Source: JAJDTQ01 sp963422385 (GTDB lineage: Bacteria; Desulfobacterota; Binatia; UBA9968; JAJDTQ01). From it: 64,000 bases of DNA. Shown here one piece after another: positions 55,155 to 63,726 of the stretch. Made by a program: the position numbers and the translations under genes. The notes under the pieces are model-generated. The model searched no databases and had not been told where the DNA came from. It saw nothing but the letters and a program-made list of their open reading frames with translations. Where the stretch lies: assembly GCA_963422385.1 (NCBI GenBank), contig OY729432.1, positions 1,736,001 through 1,800,000 on the forward strand, read 5' to 3'. Each line of letters opens with the position of its first letter. The stretch's first letter is position 1.

Positions 55155-56399
55155 ATGGACGTAACGCTTCCCAAGCTGGCCGAAGGGGCGGACTCCGGTA
55201 CCGTCGTCAACATCGTGGTGGCGGAAGGAGATCAGGTCCGACCGGACCAGACGCTTCTGGAGCTCGAGAACGAGAAGGCGGTGGCCCCCATTCCTTCCAC
55301 TGGAACCGGCAAGGTGGCCCGCATACACGTGGAGGTGGGCCAGGTGGTCTCGGTGGGCCAGGTGCTGGTGACCATCGACGAGGGGCAGGCTGCCGAACCG
55401 GCAGCGGCGAAGCCCGTCGTGGAGGCGCCGTCCGAGGCCTTGGCGGCGGCCCATGTCCGGGCCTCCGGCAGCAGCGCGCCGCCCGCGGCCCCGCCGACGG
55501 TGCGGAAGGTCGCGCGGGAGCTGGGCATCGATCTGACCCGGGTGAAGGGCAGCCGGCGGGGCGGCCGCATCGTCATGGGGGACGTCCGCAGCTACATCCA
55601 GGGGCTTCAGCAATTGGCGCTCCAGCCGTCCGCCCCGCCCGCGGAGCCCGCTGGCGACGTCTTTCAGACCCTGGACCTCGGCAAGTGGGGGCCCAGCACG
55701 CGGGAGAGGATGTCGCCGCTCCGGCGCACCATCGCTCAGCGGATGACCGAGTCCTGGACCACCATCCCCCACGTGACCCAGTTCGACGACGCGGACATCA
55801 CCGGCCTCATGGAGCTCCGGAAACGGTATGCCAAGGCCTACGGGAAGTCCGGCGCGCGGCTGACGGTGACCTCTTTCGCCATCAAGGCCGCGGTGTCGGC
55901 CCTGCAGAAGCATCCGTCATTCAAGACCGGCATCGACTATCAGGCCCTGGAGATCGTCACCCGTGGCTACGTGCACATCGGGGTGGCCGTGGACACCGAG
56001 GCGGGCCTGATCGCGCCGGTCATCCGGGACGTGGACAAGAAAGACCTGCTGGATCTCTCCAGGGAGCTGGACGAACTGGCGGAGAGGACCCGGCAGCGCA
56101 AGTTGTCGGCGGACGAGATGCAGGGAGCGACGTTCACGATATCGAATCTGGGAAGCATCGGCGGCTCCTACTTCACGCCCATCGTAGACAGCCCGCAGGT
56201 GGCGGTCCTGGGCATGGGGCGGGGCGTGCACCGGCCGGTGGTGCGGGACAGGAAGGTCGTGCCGCGGCTGGTGCTGCCGCTGGCGCTCTCCTATGATCAC
56301 AGGGTGATCGACGGGGCCGACGGAGCCCGTTTCCTGCGCGAGATCGCGCGCTTTCTGGAGGACTATCCCGAGGCGGACATCAAGGGGCCCGTTTCATGA
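55155..56399 (+). CDS. aceF: Dihydrolipoamide acetyltransferase (E2 of pyruvate dehydrogenase)
   Basis: A 414-residue protein. One lipoyl domain has the modified lysine in LENEKAVAPIP (about K41 from this start). An Ala/Pro linker, a peripheral-subunit-binding domain (VRKVARELGIDLTRVKGS) and the catalytic domain with SYDHRVIDGADGARFL (His, Asp) follow. It transfers the acetyl group to CoA. The exact start is unclear: TTG 55137, GTG 55140 and ATG 55155 are in frame and none has a ribosome site. I chose the ATG, which begins the lipoyl domain. A single lipoyl domain is fewer than in Escherichia coli. Confidence 0.93.
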   Translation: MDVTLPKLAEGADSGTVVNIVVAEGDQVRPDQTLLELENEKAVAPIPSTGTGKVARIHVEVGQVVSVGQVLVTIDEGQAAEPAAAKPVVEAPSEALAAAHVRASGSSAPPAAPPTVRKVARELGIDLTRVKGSRRGGRIVMGDVRSYIQGLQQLALQPSAPPAEPAGDVFQTLDLGKWGPSTRERMSPLRRTIAQRMTESWTTIPHVTQFDDADITGLMELRKRYAKAYGKSGARLTVTSFAIKAAVSALQKHPSFKTGIDYQALEIVTRGYVHIGVAVDTEAGLIAPVIRDVDKKDLLDLSRELDELAERTRQRKLSADEMQGATFTISNLGSIGGSYFTPIVDSPQVAVLGMGRGVHRPVVRDRKVVPRLVLPLALSYDHRVIDGADGARFLREIARFLEDYPEADIKGPVS

Positions 56400-56467
56400 A
56401 CAGGTCCGTGAAACCGTGCGGGACTTGCTGGTTCATGGGACAGGACACCTGACCGGTTAGGAGACCC

Positions 56468-57934
56468 GTGGAACCCATCAAAACGGAAATCGTCGTGGTC
56501 GGCGCCGGCCCCGGGGGCTATGCCGCGGCCTTTTATGCGGCGGACCTGGGAAAGCGCGTGCTGCTGGTGGAACGGGACGAGCGCCTTGGAGGGGTCTGTC
56601 TCAACCGTGGTTGCATCCCGTCCAAGGCCCTCCTCCATGCGACCCATGTTATCGACGAGGCGGCGTTGTCCGAGGCCCGCGGCGTCACCTTCGGCAAGCC
56701 TGCGGTCGATCTCGACAAGCTGCGGCAGTGGAAGGAGTCCGTCATCGACAAGCTCGCCCAGGGACTGGACGGGCTGTGCTCGCGGAGGGGGGTCCAACGG
56801 CTCCACGGCCGCGGGTACTTCGAGGACTCCCGGACCCTCCGGGTGGAAACCGCCGAAGGGCAGCAATTCGTCAACTATGACAAGGCCATCGTCGCGGTGG
56901 GCTCCAGGCCGGCGATGCCGGCGGCCTTCGATCTGGGGAACCGGCGGATCATGACCTCCACCGAAGCCCTGGAGCTCGAGGACGTCCCGGGTCGGCTGTT
57001 GGTGGTGGGGGGTGGTTACATCGGCATGGAGATGGGAACGGTCTATGCCCGGCTGGGGAGCGAGATCGTCCTGGTGGAGGCGCTGGACCACCTGCTGTCG
57101 GGTGTCGACGCCGACCTCGTGCGGCCCGTGTCCAGGGTGGCCGGGTCCCTGTTCAAGGAGATCCGTCTCAAGACCAGGGTTCTGCGCATGGCCACCAGCG
57201 GAAGAAAGATCAAGGTGGCCATGGAGGTCAACGGCGCCACGCGCGAGGAGACCTACGACCGCGTGCTCGTCAGCGTGGGCCGGACGCCCGGCTACGAGGA
57301 CCTGGGTCTCGAGAACACCGGGGTCAGGATCGGAGCCAACGGTTTCATCGAGTGCAACGATCAGCAGCAAACCGGCGACCCGGCCATCTACGCCATCGGC
57401 GATGCCAACGGCGGCGCCTTGCTGGCGCACCGGGCCGCCAAGGAGGCGCGCGTGGCGGTGGAAGTCATCGCCGGCGAGTCCGGCACCATCGCCGACGTCG
57501 TGATTCCGGTGGTGGTCTTTACCGAGCCGGAGGTCGCCTGGTGCGGGCTCACCGAGCGGGAGGCCCGGGCCGGGGAGGTGCCGGTGGAGATCGTGAAGTT
57601 CCCTTGGGCCGCCTCCGGACGGGCCCTCACCCTCGATCACCCTGAAGGGCTGACCAAGCTGATCCTCGAACCCGAGACGGAGCGTATCCTCGGCGTGGGC
57701 ATCACCGGCGCCGGCGCCGGTGAGTTGATCGGTGAAGGCGTGCTGGCCATCGAGATGGGGGCCACCGCGGGAGACTTGGCCGAGTCCGTTCACCCGCATC
57801 CGACGCTTTCCGAGACCCTCACGGAATGCGCCGAGATGTTCTACGGCACGGCCACCCACACGCCGCCGCGGAAGCGTCCCCGAAACAACGGCAAAGAGGG
57901 TGCGGAAGGGGCGCCGGACAAGGTCCGCGCTTGA
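56468..57934 (+). CDS. lpd: Dihydrolipoyl dehydrogenase (E3)
   Basis: A 488-residue flavoprotein with FAD motif VVVGAGPGGYAA, redox disulfide C44/C49 in GGVCLNRGCIPSK, the NAD-binding VVGGGYIGMEMG and the C-terminal His-Glu pair in HPHPTLSET. It reoxidises dihydrolipoamide and reduces NAD. The start is GTG 56468, with no strong ribosome site. The C-terminus has a basic and Gly-rich tail beyond the usual end (about 25 residues). It is in the pyruvate dehydrogenase operon between aceF and a ferredoxin gene. Confidence 0.95.
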   Translation: MEPIKTEIVVVGAGPGGYAAAFYAADLGKRVLLVERDERLGGVCLNRGCIPSKALLHATHVIDEAALSEARGVTFGKPAVDLDKLRQWKESVIDKLAQGLDGLCSRRGVQRLHGRGYFEDSRTLRVETAEGQQFVNYDKAIVAVGSRPAMPAAFDLGNRRIMTSTEALELEDVPGRLLVVGGGYIGMEMGTVYARLGSEIVLVEALDHLLSGVDADLVRPVSRVAGSLFKEIRLKTRVLRMATSGRKIKVAMEVNGATREETYDRVLVSVGRTPGYEDLGLENTGVRIGANGFIECNDQQQTGDPAIYAIGDANGGALLAHRAAKEARVAVEVIAGESGTIADVVIPVVVFTEPEVAWCGLTEREARAGEVPVEIVKFPWAASGRALTLDHPEGLTKLILEPETERILGVGITGAGAGELIGEGVLAIEMGATAGDLAESVHPHPTLSETLTECAEMFYGTATHTPPRKRPRNNGKEGAEGAPDKVRA

Positions 57935-57959
57935 CCTGAACCGGGCTATTTGTTAGCGT
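57931..57959 (+). promoter_or_regulatory. Possible secondary promoter before fdxA
   Basis: TTGACC (57931-57936) and TAGCGT (57954-57959) are 17 bases apart and overlap the lpd stop region. The -10 is poor, so this is uncertain. Confidence 0.3.
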
Positions 57960-57984
57960 TCCAAACATCCCCAGGAGGAAGCGA

Positions 57985-58248
57985 ATGACGTACGTGATTG
58001 CCGAGCCCTGTGTAGACGTCAAGGACACGGCTTGTGTCGATGTTTGCCCCGTCGATTGCATCCACCCCACCAAGAACGACCCTGAGGTGTTCGAAAAGGA
58101 GAAGATGCTCTATATCGATCCCGAGGAGTGCATCGACTGCGGCGCGTGCGAGCCGGTGTGTCCGGTAGAGGCCATCTTTGAGGAGGCCGCGGTCCCGGAC
58201 AAGTGGGAAGAGTACACGCAGATCAATGCCGACTGGTTTCAGAAATAG
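57985..58248 (+). CDS. fdxA: Seven-iron ferredoxin ([3Fe-4S][4Fe-4S])
   Basis: An 87-residue ferredoxin. Cysteines C9, C17, C21, C25 and C49, C52, C55, C59 are present. The residue corresponding to the second cysteine of the first motif is valine (V12), as in Azotobacter-type FdI, where that cysteine is not a ligand. This points to one [3Fe-4S] and one [4Fe-4S] cluster. AGGAGGAAGCG precedes the ATG. It follows lpd by 50 bases and may carry low-potential electrons; its partner is unknown. Confidence 0.93.
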   Translation: MTYVIAEPCVDVKDTACVDVCPVDCIHPTKNDPEVFEKEKMLYIDPEECIDCGACEPVCPVEAIFEEAAVPDKWEEYTQINADWFQK

Positions 58249-58251
58249 CCG

Positions 58252-58941
58252 CTAACCGCCGGGGACGCTGCTCGTGACTGCGGCGGGCTCGGTCGCTTCT
58301 CCGTCCCGCACGAGCCCGTCGTACCCGAACCTCCGGCAGAAGCCCTGCACCAAGAGGGTTTTCACCCCTTCCATCGCGACGGGACTCCCCGCCTCACGCT
58401 TCATCGAGGTGACCTGAGCCCAACCCAGGCCGCAGGGGATGATTCTGCGAAAATAGCTCAGATCGGGCGCCACGTTCAGGGCCGCGCCATGGTAGGTGAC
58501 GCCCCGTCTGACGGCGACGCCGATGGCGCAGACCTTCCGGTCGCCGATCCACACGCCGGTGAACGGCGGGCGCCGCACGCCCTCCAGCCCGAAGGACCCC
58601 AGGACATCGATGATGACCTGTTCGAGCCCATCGAGGTAGCGGTGGACGGCGCGGCGCAGCTTGGACTTGAGATCGATGATCGGATAGGCCACCAACTGCC
58701 CCGGGCCGTGGTAGGTCACGTTGCCGCCGCGACTGGTGGCGTGGACCGGCACGTCGCCGGGGTCGAGGATATGGGCGCGCGCTTCCCTTCGGCCCGTGGT
58801 GATCACGTGTGGATGCTCCACCAGTATCAGGCAATCGTTTGCGGCCTCACGAGTCTTCGCTTCGAGGATCCGTTCCTGAACGGCCAGCGCGGCCTCGTAG
58901 TCGAGACGTCCCAAATCCATGACGCGCAGCAAGTTCGACAT
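58252..58941 (-). CDS. lipB: Octanoyltransferase LipB
   Basis: A protein of about 229 residues with the LipB signature (SRGGNVTYHGPGQLVAYPII), GVWIGDRKVCAIGVAVRRGVTYHG and the catalytic cysteine in IIPCGLGWAQVTS. It moves octanoyl groups from acyl carrier protein to E2 and GcvH before LipA inserts sulfur. The start is uncertain: ATG 58941, 58947 and 58977 are all in frame. Convergent to fdxA with a 3-base gap. Together with the LplA-like gene it frames the pyruvate dehydrogenase operon. lipA is not in the window. Confidence 0.92.
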   Translation of the reverse strand: MSNLLRVMDLGRLDYEAALAVQERILEAKTREAANDCLILVEHPHVITTGRREARAHILDPGDVPVHATSRGGNVTYHGPGQLVAYPIIDLKSKLRRAVHRYLDGLEQVIIDVLGSFGLEGVRRPPFTGVWIGDRKVCAIGVAVRRGVTYHGAALNVAPDLSYFRRIIPCGLGWAQVTSMKREAGSPVAMEGVKTLLVQGFCRRFGYDGLVRDGEATEPAAVTSSVPGG

Positions 58942-59007
58942 CTTCATGGACGCATACCACATCGGCGGTGAAAACAAAGCGTGCGCCGCGGCGGGGAGGG
59001 GTGCTTC

Positions 59008-59036
59008 TTGACTCCCGGTCCCGCCCGCACTATGAA
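59008..59036 (+). promoter_or_regulatory. Promoter of the polyprenyl synthase gene
   Basis: TTGACT (59008-59013) and TATGAA (59031-59036) with a 17-base spacer, about 65 bases before the start at 59102. Confidence 0.6.
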
Positions 59037-59101
59037 ACGGGCCATGCGAGTCGGACTGTGTGCGGATGGACCGGACAGGCTTTCACGGAGGAAGGACGCG
59101 C

Positions 59102-60175
59102 ATGACGCGCGATGATCCATCAGGCCGTCCGGACGCCGGCGACCGGCCGGCAGCGGCGGCGAAGCAGGCGTTCCTGGCGCACCTCGACAGCATCCGAAAA
59201 CGCCATTTCTCCGATGTCCTCTTCCTCCTCGACGACGTGGTCCGTGAAGCCGGGCTTGAGGGGTCCGGGCTGGCGGAGATGTGCCGCTATCATTTCCAGA
59301 CAGGCGGCAAGCGACTGCGCGCGTTGCTGCCGCTGCTGGTGGCGGATTGTCTGGGGGAGGATCCGGGCAAAGCGGTTGCCATGGGCGCGGCCTGCGAGAT
59401 GCTGCACAACGCGACGCTGGTCCACGACGACGTTCAAGACGGTGATGAGGCCCGCAGGGGACGGGAGACGGTGTGGCATCGGTTCGGCGTGGCCCGCGCC
59501 ATCAACCTCGGCGATGCCATGTTCTACCTCACGTTGTTGCTGGCGCAGCGGGCGCCGGTGGCCGGCGAGCGGCGGGAGGCCTTGGCGCGGCGGATACTCG
59601 TCGAGACCTTGAAGGTCATCGACGGGCAGGAACAGGAGTTCGCGCTGCGGGCGAGCGCGCGCCCCTCGATGGCCCGATACTTCGACATGGTTGAAGCCAA
59701 GACCGCCCGGTTCTTCGTGCTGGGCATGGCGGGCAGCGCGGAGATGCTCGGCCGGGAGGTGAGGGTCCTCGGGGGGCTGACCGAAGCGGCACGGCAGCTC
59801 GGCATCCTGTTTCAGATTCAGGATGACGTGCTGGATCTCTACGGCAACAAGGGCCGTGAGCAGCGCGGCAGCGATATCGCCGAGGGGAAGCGGAGCATCC
59901 TGGCGGTTCACGCCCTGGAGAATGCCCCGCCGGACGATGCGGGCTGGCTGCTGGAGGTGCTGGACAGGGACCGGGCGGCTACGTTGTCCGTGGACGTGGA
60001 ACGGGTTGCGGAACTGTTCGGCCGGCTCGGTTCGCTGACCTTCGCGGTGAGGGAAATGCATGCCCGCAGGCAGGCAGCCTTGACCGCCATGGACGGATTG
60101 GAGCAGCCGGGCCTTTCCGCCATGATGCAGGGCCTCTCGGAAACGGTGCTGGAGCCGATACGAAATCTGGTGTAG
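59102..60175 (+). CDS. Polyprenyl diphosphate synthase
   Basis: A 357-residue trans-prenyltransferase with the GGKRLR substrate motif (about residues 68-73), first aspartate-rich motif DDVQD (109-113) and second motif DDVLD (241-245) preceded by LFQIQ. It chain-elongates isoprenoids for quinones. The exact length of the product (octaprenyl, nonaprenyl or shorter) cannot be read by eye. The ATG at 59102 has GGAGGAAGG upstream and is preferred over 59060. rph follows after 125 bases, so they may share transcripts. Confidence 0.88.
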   Translation: MTRDDPSGRPDAGDRPAAAAKQAFLAHLDSIRKRHFSDVLFLLDDVVREAGLEGSGLAEMCRYHFQTGGKRLRALLPLLVADCLGEDPGKAVAMGAACEMLHNATLVHDDVQDGDEARRGRETVWHRFGVARAINLGDAMFYLTLLLAQRAPVAGERREALARRILVETLKVIDGQEQEFALRASARPSMARYFDMVEAKTARFFVLGMAGSAEMLGREVRVLGGLTEAARQLGILFQIQDDVLDLYGNKGREQRGSDIAEGKRSILAVHALENAPPDDAGWLLEVLDRDRAATLSVDVERVAELFGRLGSLTFAVREMHARRQAALTAMDGLEQPGLSAMMQGLSETVLEPIRNLV

Positions 60176-60300
60176 CCGATTATGCCTGGTAACCGGACCG
60201 TAGCGAAAAGAACAGGCGGATTGCTTTCGATGGGTATGTTACAGGCCACTGTGGGCGGGTCCGGGCCCGCTTGCGTCACACGAATCCCCTGGAGGATGAC

Positions 60301-61035
60301 GTGAATCTGCGAGCGAATGGACGCGGAGAGCAGGACCTGCGCCCCGTGGACATCACGCCCGGTTTCATCAGGCACGCCGACGGCTCGGCCTTGATCGAAA
60401 TGGGTGGGACCCGGGTTATCTGCACCGCCAAGATCGAAGACCGGGTGCCGCCGTTTCTGCGCAGGTCCGGGAAGGGCTGGATCACCGCGGAGTACGGCAT
60501 GCTGCCGTCATCGTCGCCGACGCGCATCCCCAGGGAGGCGGCCCGCGGCAAGGTGGGCGGCCGCACCCATGAGATCCAGCGGCTGATCGGACGCAGCCTC
60601 CGCTCGGTGGCGGATCTGGACTGCCTGGGAGAACGGACGGTGTGGCTCGACTGCGACGTCATCCAGGCGGACGGCGGTACCCGGACGGCCTCCATCACCG
60701 GGGCCTACGTGGCGCTGGCCTGCGCCTTGCGGGCGTGGACGGCCGCCAAGACCGTGCCTGGCGGCCTGCTCAAGGACAGCGTCGCCGCGGTCAGCGTCGG
60801 GGTGGTGGAGGGAAAGGCGTTGCTGGACCTGGATGCGGGGGAGGACAACAACGCCGAGGTGGACATGAACTTCGTGATGACCGGGTCGGGGGAGTTCGTG
60901 GAGGTCCAGGGGACCGCCGAAAAGCGGCCCTTCAGTCCGGCGCGGCTCAACCAGTTGATCCTTCTGGCACGGACGGGCATCCAACGGCTTCTGGATGTCC
61001 AGCAACGGGTCCTTCGGGACTGGCGCCCGTCATGA
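60301..61035 (+). CDS. rph: Ribonuclease PH
   Basis: A 244-residue protein with the RNase PH layout: VDITPGFIRHADGSALIEMGGTRV, the phosphate-binding GRTHEIQRLIGRSLR and DCDVIQADGGTRTASITGA. It trims 3' ends of tRNA precursors phosphorolytically. The start is the GTG at 60301, five bases after GGAGG. A tRNA gene cluster, its substrates, follows on the same strand. The usual neighbour rdgB is not seen. Confidence 0.95.
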   Translation: MNLRANGRGEQDLRPVDITPGFIRHADGSALIEMGGTRVICTAKIEDRVPPFLRRSGKGWITAEYGMLPSSSPTRIPREAARGKVGGRTHEIQRLIGRSLRSVADLDCLGERTVWLDCDVIQADGGTRTASITGAYVALACALRAWTAAKTVPGGLLKDSVAAVSVGVVEGKALLDLDAGEDNNAEVDMNFVMTGSGEFVEVQGTAEKRPFSPARLNQLILLARTGIQRLLDVQQRVLRDWRPS

Positions 61036-61077
61036 AGCGAACGGGAGCGGCGGTTCCCGGGTCACGGGCCATGACGC

Positions 61078-61105
61078 TTGATATCGATGCAACATCAGGT
61101 AGAAT
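61078..61105 (+). promoter_or_regulatory. Strong promoter of the tRNA cluster
   Basis: TTGATA (61078-61083) and TAGAAT (61100-61105) with 16 bases between them. The tRNA-Pro gene begins 13 bases after the -10. Confidence 0.7.
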
Positions 61106-61118
61106 GCAGACACCGTGA

Positions 61119-61195
61119 CGGGGCGTAGCGCAGCCAGGTAGCGCACCTGCCTTGGGAGCAGGGGGTCGGCCGTTCAAATCGGCTCGCCCCGACCA
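61119..61195 (+). tRNA. tRNA-Pro (TGG)
   Basis: Acceptor stem CGGGGCG/CGCCCCG, anticodon stem CCTGC/GCAGG with TGG in the loop, T-arm GTTCAAATC, and an encoded 3' CCA. Confidence 0.95.
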
Positions 61196-61279
61196 CGCCG
61201 GCAAGATGGTCAGACCGCGGGAACGGGTTTGTGAGAGCCGGTTGCCTGCCGGGAGCGGGCTTTGAAGGAACGGTTCGAC

Positions 61280-61356
<77 letters not shown>

Positions 61357-61398
61357 CATACGGGTATCGGAACTACCGGCGTCGGAACCGGGTGTTTT

Positions 61399-61476
61399 GG
61401 TGAGTGTAGCTCAATTGGTTAGAGCACTGGACTGTGGCTCCAGGGGTTGAGGGTTCAAGTCCCTTCACTCACCCCA
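61399..61476 (+). tRNA. tRNA-His (GTG)
   Basis: Acceptor GTGAGTG/CACTCAC with an extra 5' G (-1) opposite C73, as histidine tRNAs need. Anticodon GTG in loop CTGTGGC, T-arm GGTTCAAGTCC, encoded CCA. Confidence 0.95.
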
Positions 61477-61491
61477 ATCAAGAGGTCGTGC

Positions 61492-61564
<73 letters not shown>

Positions 61565-61651
61565 CTCCTCCCTTCCCGCAAGGTTCCGTCAGGAGCCCTT
61601 TCCCTGCACTGAATTCATGAGCGGTGCCGTGTCGAGGCCCCCTGCGTGCAC

Positions 61652-61734
61652 GCGAGAGTGGCGGAACTGGTAGACGCACTAGACTTAGGATCTAGCGGGC
61701 AACCGTGGGGGTTCGAGTCCCCCCTCTCGCACCA
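61652..61734 (+). tRNA. tRNA-Leu (TAG)
   Basis: Acceptor GCGAGAG/CTCTCGC, anticodon TAG in loop CTTAGGA, long variable arm typical of leucine tRNA, T-arm GGTTCGAGTCC, encoded CCA. Confidence 0.95.
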
Positions 61735-61958
61735 CCTTGCCGGCCGTCATCGAAGCGATCGGGCCATTTGCGTGGGGGGGTCACGTGCCCCACGCCTCGA
61801 TGGTTGGAAACCACCGCGCCTTGCGGTTCCCGGGAGATGGCTGTAGTGTGCTGTAGACGAGTGTGGCAAGCTCCTTCACGTTGTTGCAGCCGGGAGCGCC
61901 GGTCTGCCATATGCTTCCCGAACGATTTCCAAACCAGGCGGCCAGGGGCACGACAGGG

Positions 61959-63257
61959 ATGAAGTGTGAAGTCGAAGTATTGACGCCTACCCGGAGAAGG
62001 CTCCGGGTCGAGGTTCCGGTCGACCGCGTGGACAAGGCGTTCACCCGTATCTACAGGCAGGTTGGGCGTCAGGCAAAGGTGCGTGGCTTTCGCTCCGGCA
62101 AGGTCCCGCAGCACGTATTGCGCGGTCTCTACGGCACCGAGATCCAGGCCCGCGCCCTCTCCGAGCTAGTGGAGGAGTCGCTTGCCGGGGCGGTGAAGGA
62201 CGAGGGGCTGGAACCGGTGTCCGAGCCGAGGCTCGAGACCGGCGACCTGAACGAGGCCCGGCCGTTCGCGTTCACTGCCGTGATCGAGGTGAAGCCGGAT
62301 ATCGAGCTCGGGAACTACCGCGCCGTTGCCGTCGAGCGTGTGCGCGCCGACGTGAGCGACGAGCAGGTCGACCGCGCCCTCGAGGCGCTTCAGGACCGCA
62401 ATGCCCAACTGGAGCCCGTCGAGGAGCGTGACCGGGTGGAGGATGGGGACCGCGTGCTGATCGATTTCTCGGGGTCGGTGGACGGCAAGCCCTTTCCGGG
62501 GAGCACGGCCGAGAACCATGCAGTGGACATCGGCGCGGGGCGGACCTTGCCGGAGTTCGAACGGGGCTTGGTGGGCCTGCAACGGGGGGTGTCCGGGAAC
62601 ATTACGGTGCGTTTCCCCGCGGATGTGAACGATGAGCGCATGGCGGGGAAGACGGCCGACTTCCAGGTGACCGTCCGGGACATCCGGCTCAAGGTCCTCC
62701 CTCCGTTGGATGACGAGTTCGCCCGGGATTACGGCGAGTGCGATTCACTGGACGATCTGCGTGAGAAGATCCGCTCGGAGTTGCAGAGCGAGATCGAGGC
62801 GCTTCAGAACGGTCCGTTGAAGGATCGGATCATGGAGCGTCTCATCGAAGATCATGACTTCGAGGTCGCCCCCTCCATGGTGGAGCGGGAACTGTCGTAT
62901 CTCATGCGCCGGGCCGGAAGCCGGCGGGAACCGTCGGGAGCGGAAGCTCTGGAGCCCACCACGGAGGACCTCCGGAAAGAGTTGACGCCGCGGGCGGAAC
63001 GCGGTGTCAGGATGTTGCTGTTGCTGGAAAAGATCGCCGCCGCCGAGGGCATCACCGCTTCCGAAGAAGAGGTCGGCGGCCGGATCGACGCCATGGCCCG
63101 GGCCAGCGGCGGGCAGGCAGCCTCGGTGCGCGAGCAATACGCCCAAGCCTGGGCACGGGAAACCCTGCGCTCCCAACTCGTGTCCGAAAAGACGCTGGAT
63201 TTCCTGCTGAAGGAGGCAGACGTCACGCTGGTCGATCCTCCGGAAAATGGTTGCTGA
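61959..63257 (+). CDS. tig: Trigger factor
   Basis: A 432-residue ribosome-associated chaperone. The ribosome-docking signature GFRSGKVP is at residues 43-50. A PPIase FKBP-like domain is at about 150-245 (GDRVLIDFSGSVDGKPFPG, VGLQRGVSGN) and a helical substrate-holding domain completes it. It shields nascent chains leaving the ribosome. The ATG at 61959 is preferred to the longer frame from 61863, which runs into the tRNA spacer. AGGGG lies upstream. clpP and clpX, often next in other species, are not seen in the window. Confidence 0.95.
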   Translation: MKCEVEVLTPTRRRLRVEVPVDRVDKAFTRIYRQVGRQAKVRGFRSGKVPQHVLRGLYGTEIQARALSELVEESLAGAVKDEGLEPVSEPRLETGDLNEARPFAFTAVIEVKPDIELGNYRAVAVERVRADVSDEQVDRALEALQDRNAQLEPVEERDRVEDGDRVLIDFSGSVDGKPFPGSTAENHAVDIGAGRTLPEFERGLVGLQRGVSGNITVRFPADVNDERMAGKTADFQVTVRDIRLKVLPPLDDEFARDYGECDSLDDLREKIRSELQSEIEALQNGPLKDRIMERLIEDHDFEVAPSMVERELSYLMRRAGSRREPSGAEALEPTTEDLRKELTPRAERGVRMLLLLEKIAAAEGITASEEEVGGRIDAMARASGGQAASVREQYAQAWARETLRSQLVSEKTLDFLLKEADVTLVDPPENGC

Positions 63258-63344
63258 AGGCAACACCGGGATCGTCCAGCTTCTGTAGCCTTTCCGTCAT
63301 TAGTTGGTAAGAGCAATCGCGCGCAAGCCGTTCAGAACCACAAT

Positions 63345-63677
63345 GTGGTGTTACGGCGCCTGGATGGATTGTACGTGAGTTTCAACAATGTCAGCGCGCA
63401 ATTGACGGCCTCGGATGCGGTGACCGCGGGTGGCGATGGCTTGGCCCTCCGGCTGTTGACGGGCCGCTTGGTGAGGACGCGGGTGAGCGCGTTTCTGGTG
63501 GGTGTTTCTGGCGTGGAGCGTCAGAATGCGCGGGGGCGGTGGGTGCAGGCAGTGATAGCGGACGGAGTATTGACCTTGCATCCGGAGAACGAGGATGTGC
63601 GGGCACTATTGATGGCGTATGGATGGCGGCCCGAGGAACCTGACAATCCCGGCAGCGGGCTTGTAGCCCGGAAATAG
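63345..63677 (+). CDS. Hypothetical fragment, weak similarity to C-terminus of a sialate O-acetylesterase
   Basis: A 110-residue frame with GC-rich third positions. The order of segments (LYVSFNNVSAQL, WVQAVIADGVLTL, RALLMAYGWRPEE) loosely matches the end of secreted sialate O-acetylesterases, where a beta domain precedes the last strands. There is no catalytic part, signal or ribosome site, so it looks like a remnant rather than a working gene. It lies just before the intron-like sequence at 63727. The assignment is tentative. Confidence 0.35.
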   Translation: MVLRRLDGLYVSFNNVSAQLTASDAVTAGGDGLALRLLTGRLVRTRVSAFLVGVSGVERQNARGRWVQAVIADGVLTLHPENEDVRALLMAYGWRPEEPDNPGSGLVARK

Positions 63678-63726
63678 TTGATCTCTTCTGAGCGGAAGGA
63701 CGTGGACAGTGGCTAGGTTCCCGACT

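Noticed and set aside
61646..61846. A 66-codon frame reading VAELVDALDLGSS
   Set aside because: A well-known false protein made by translating a leucine tRNA gene.
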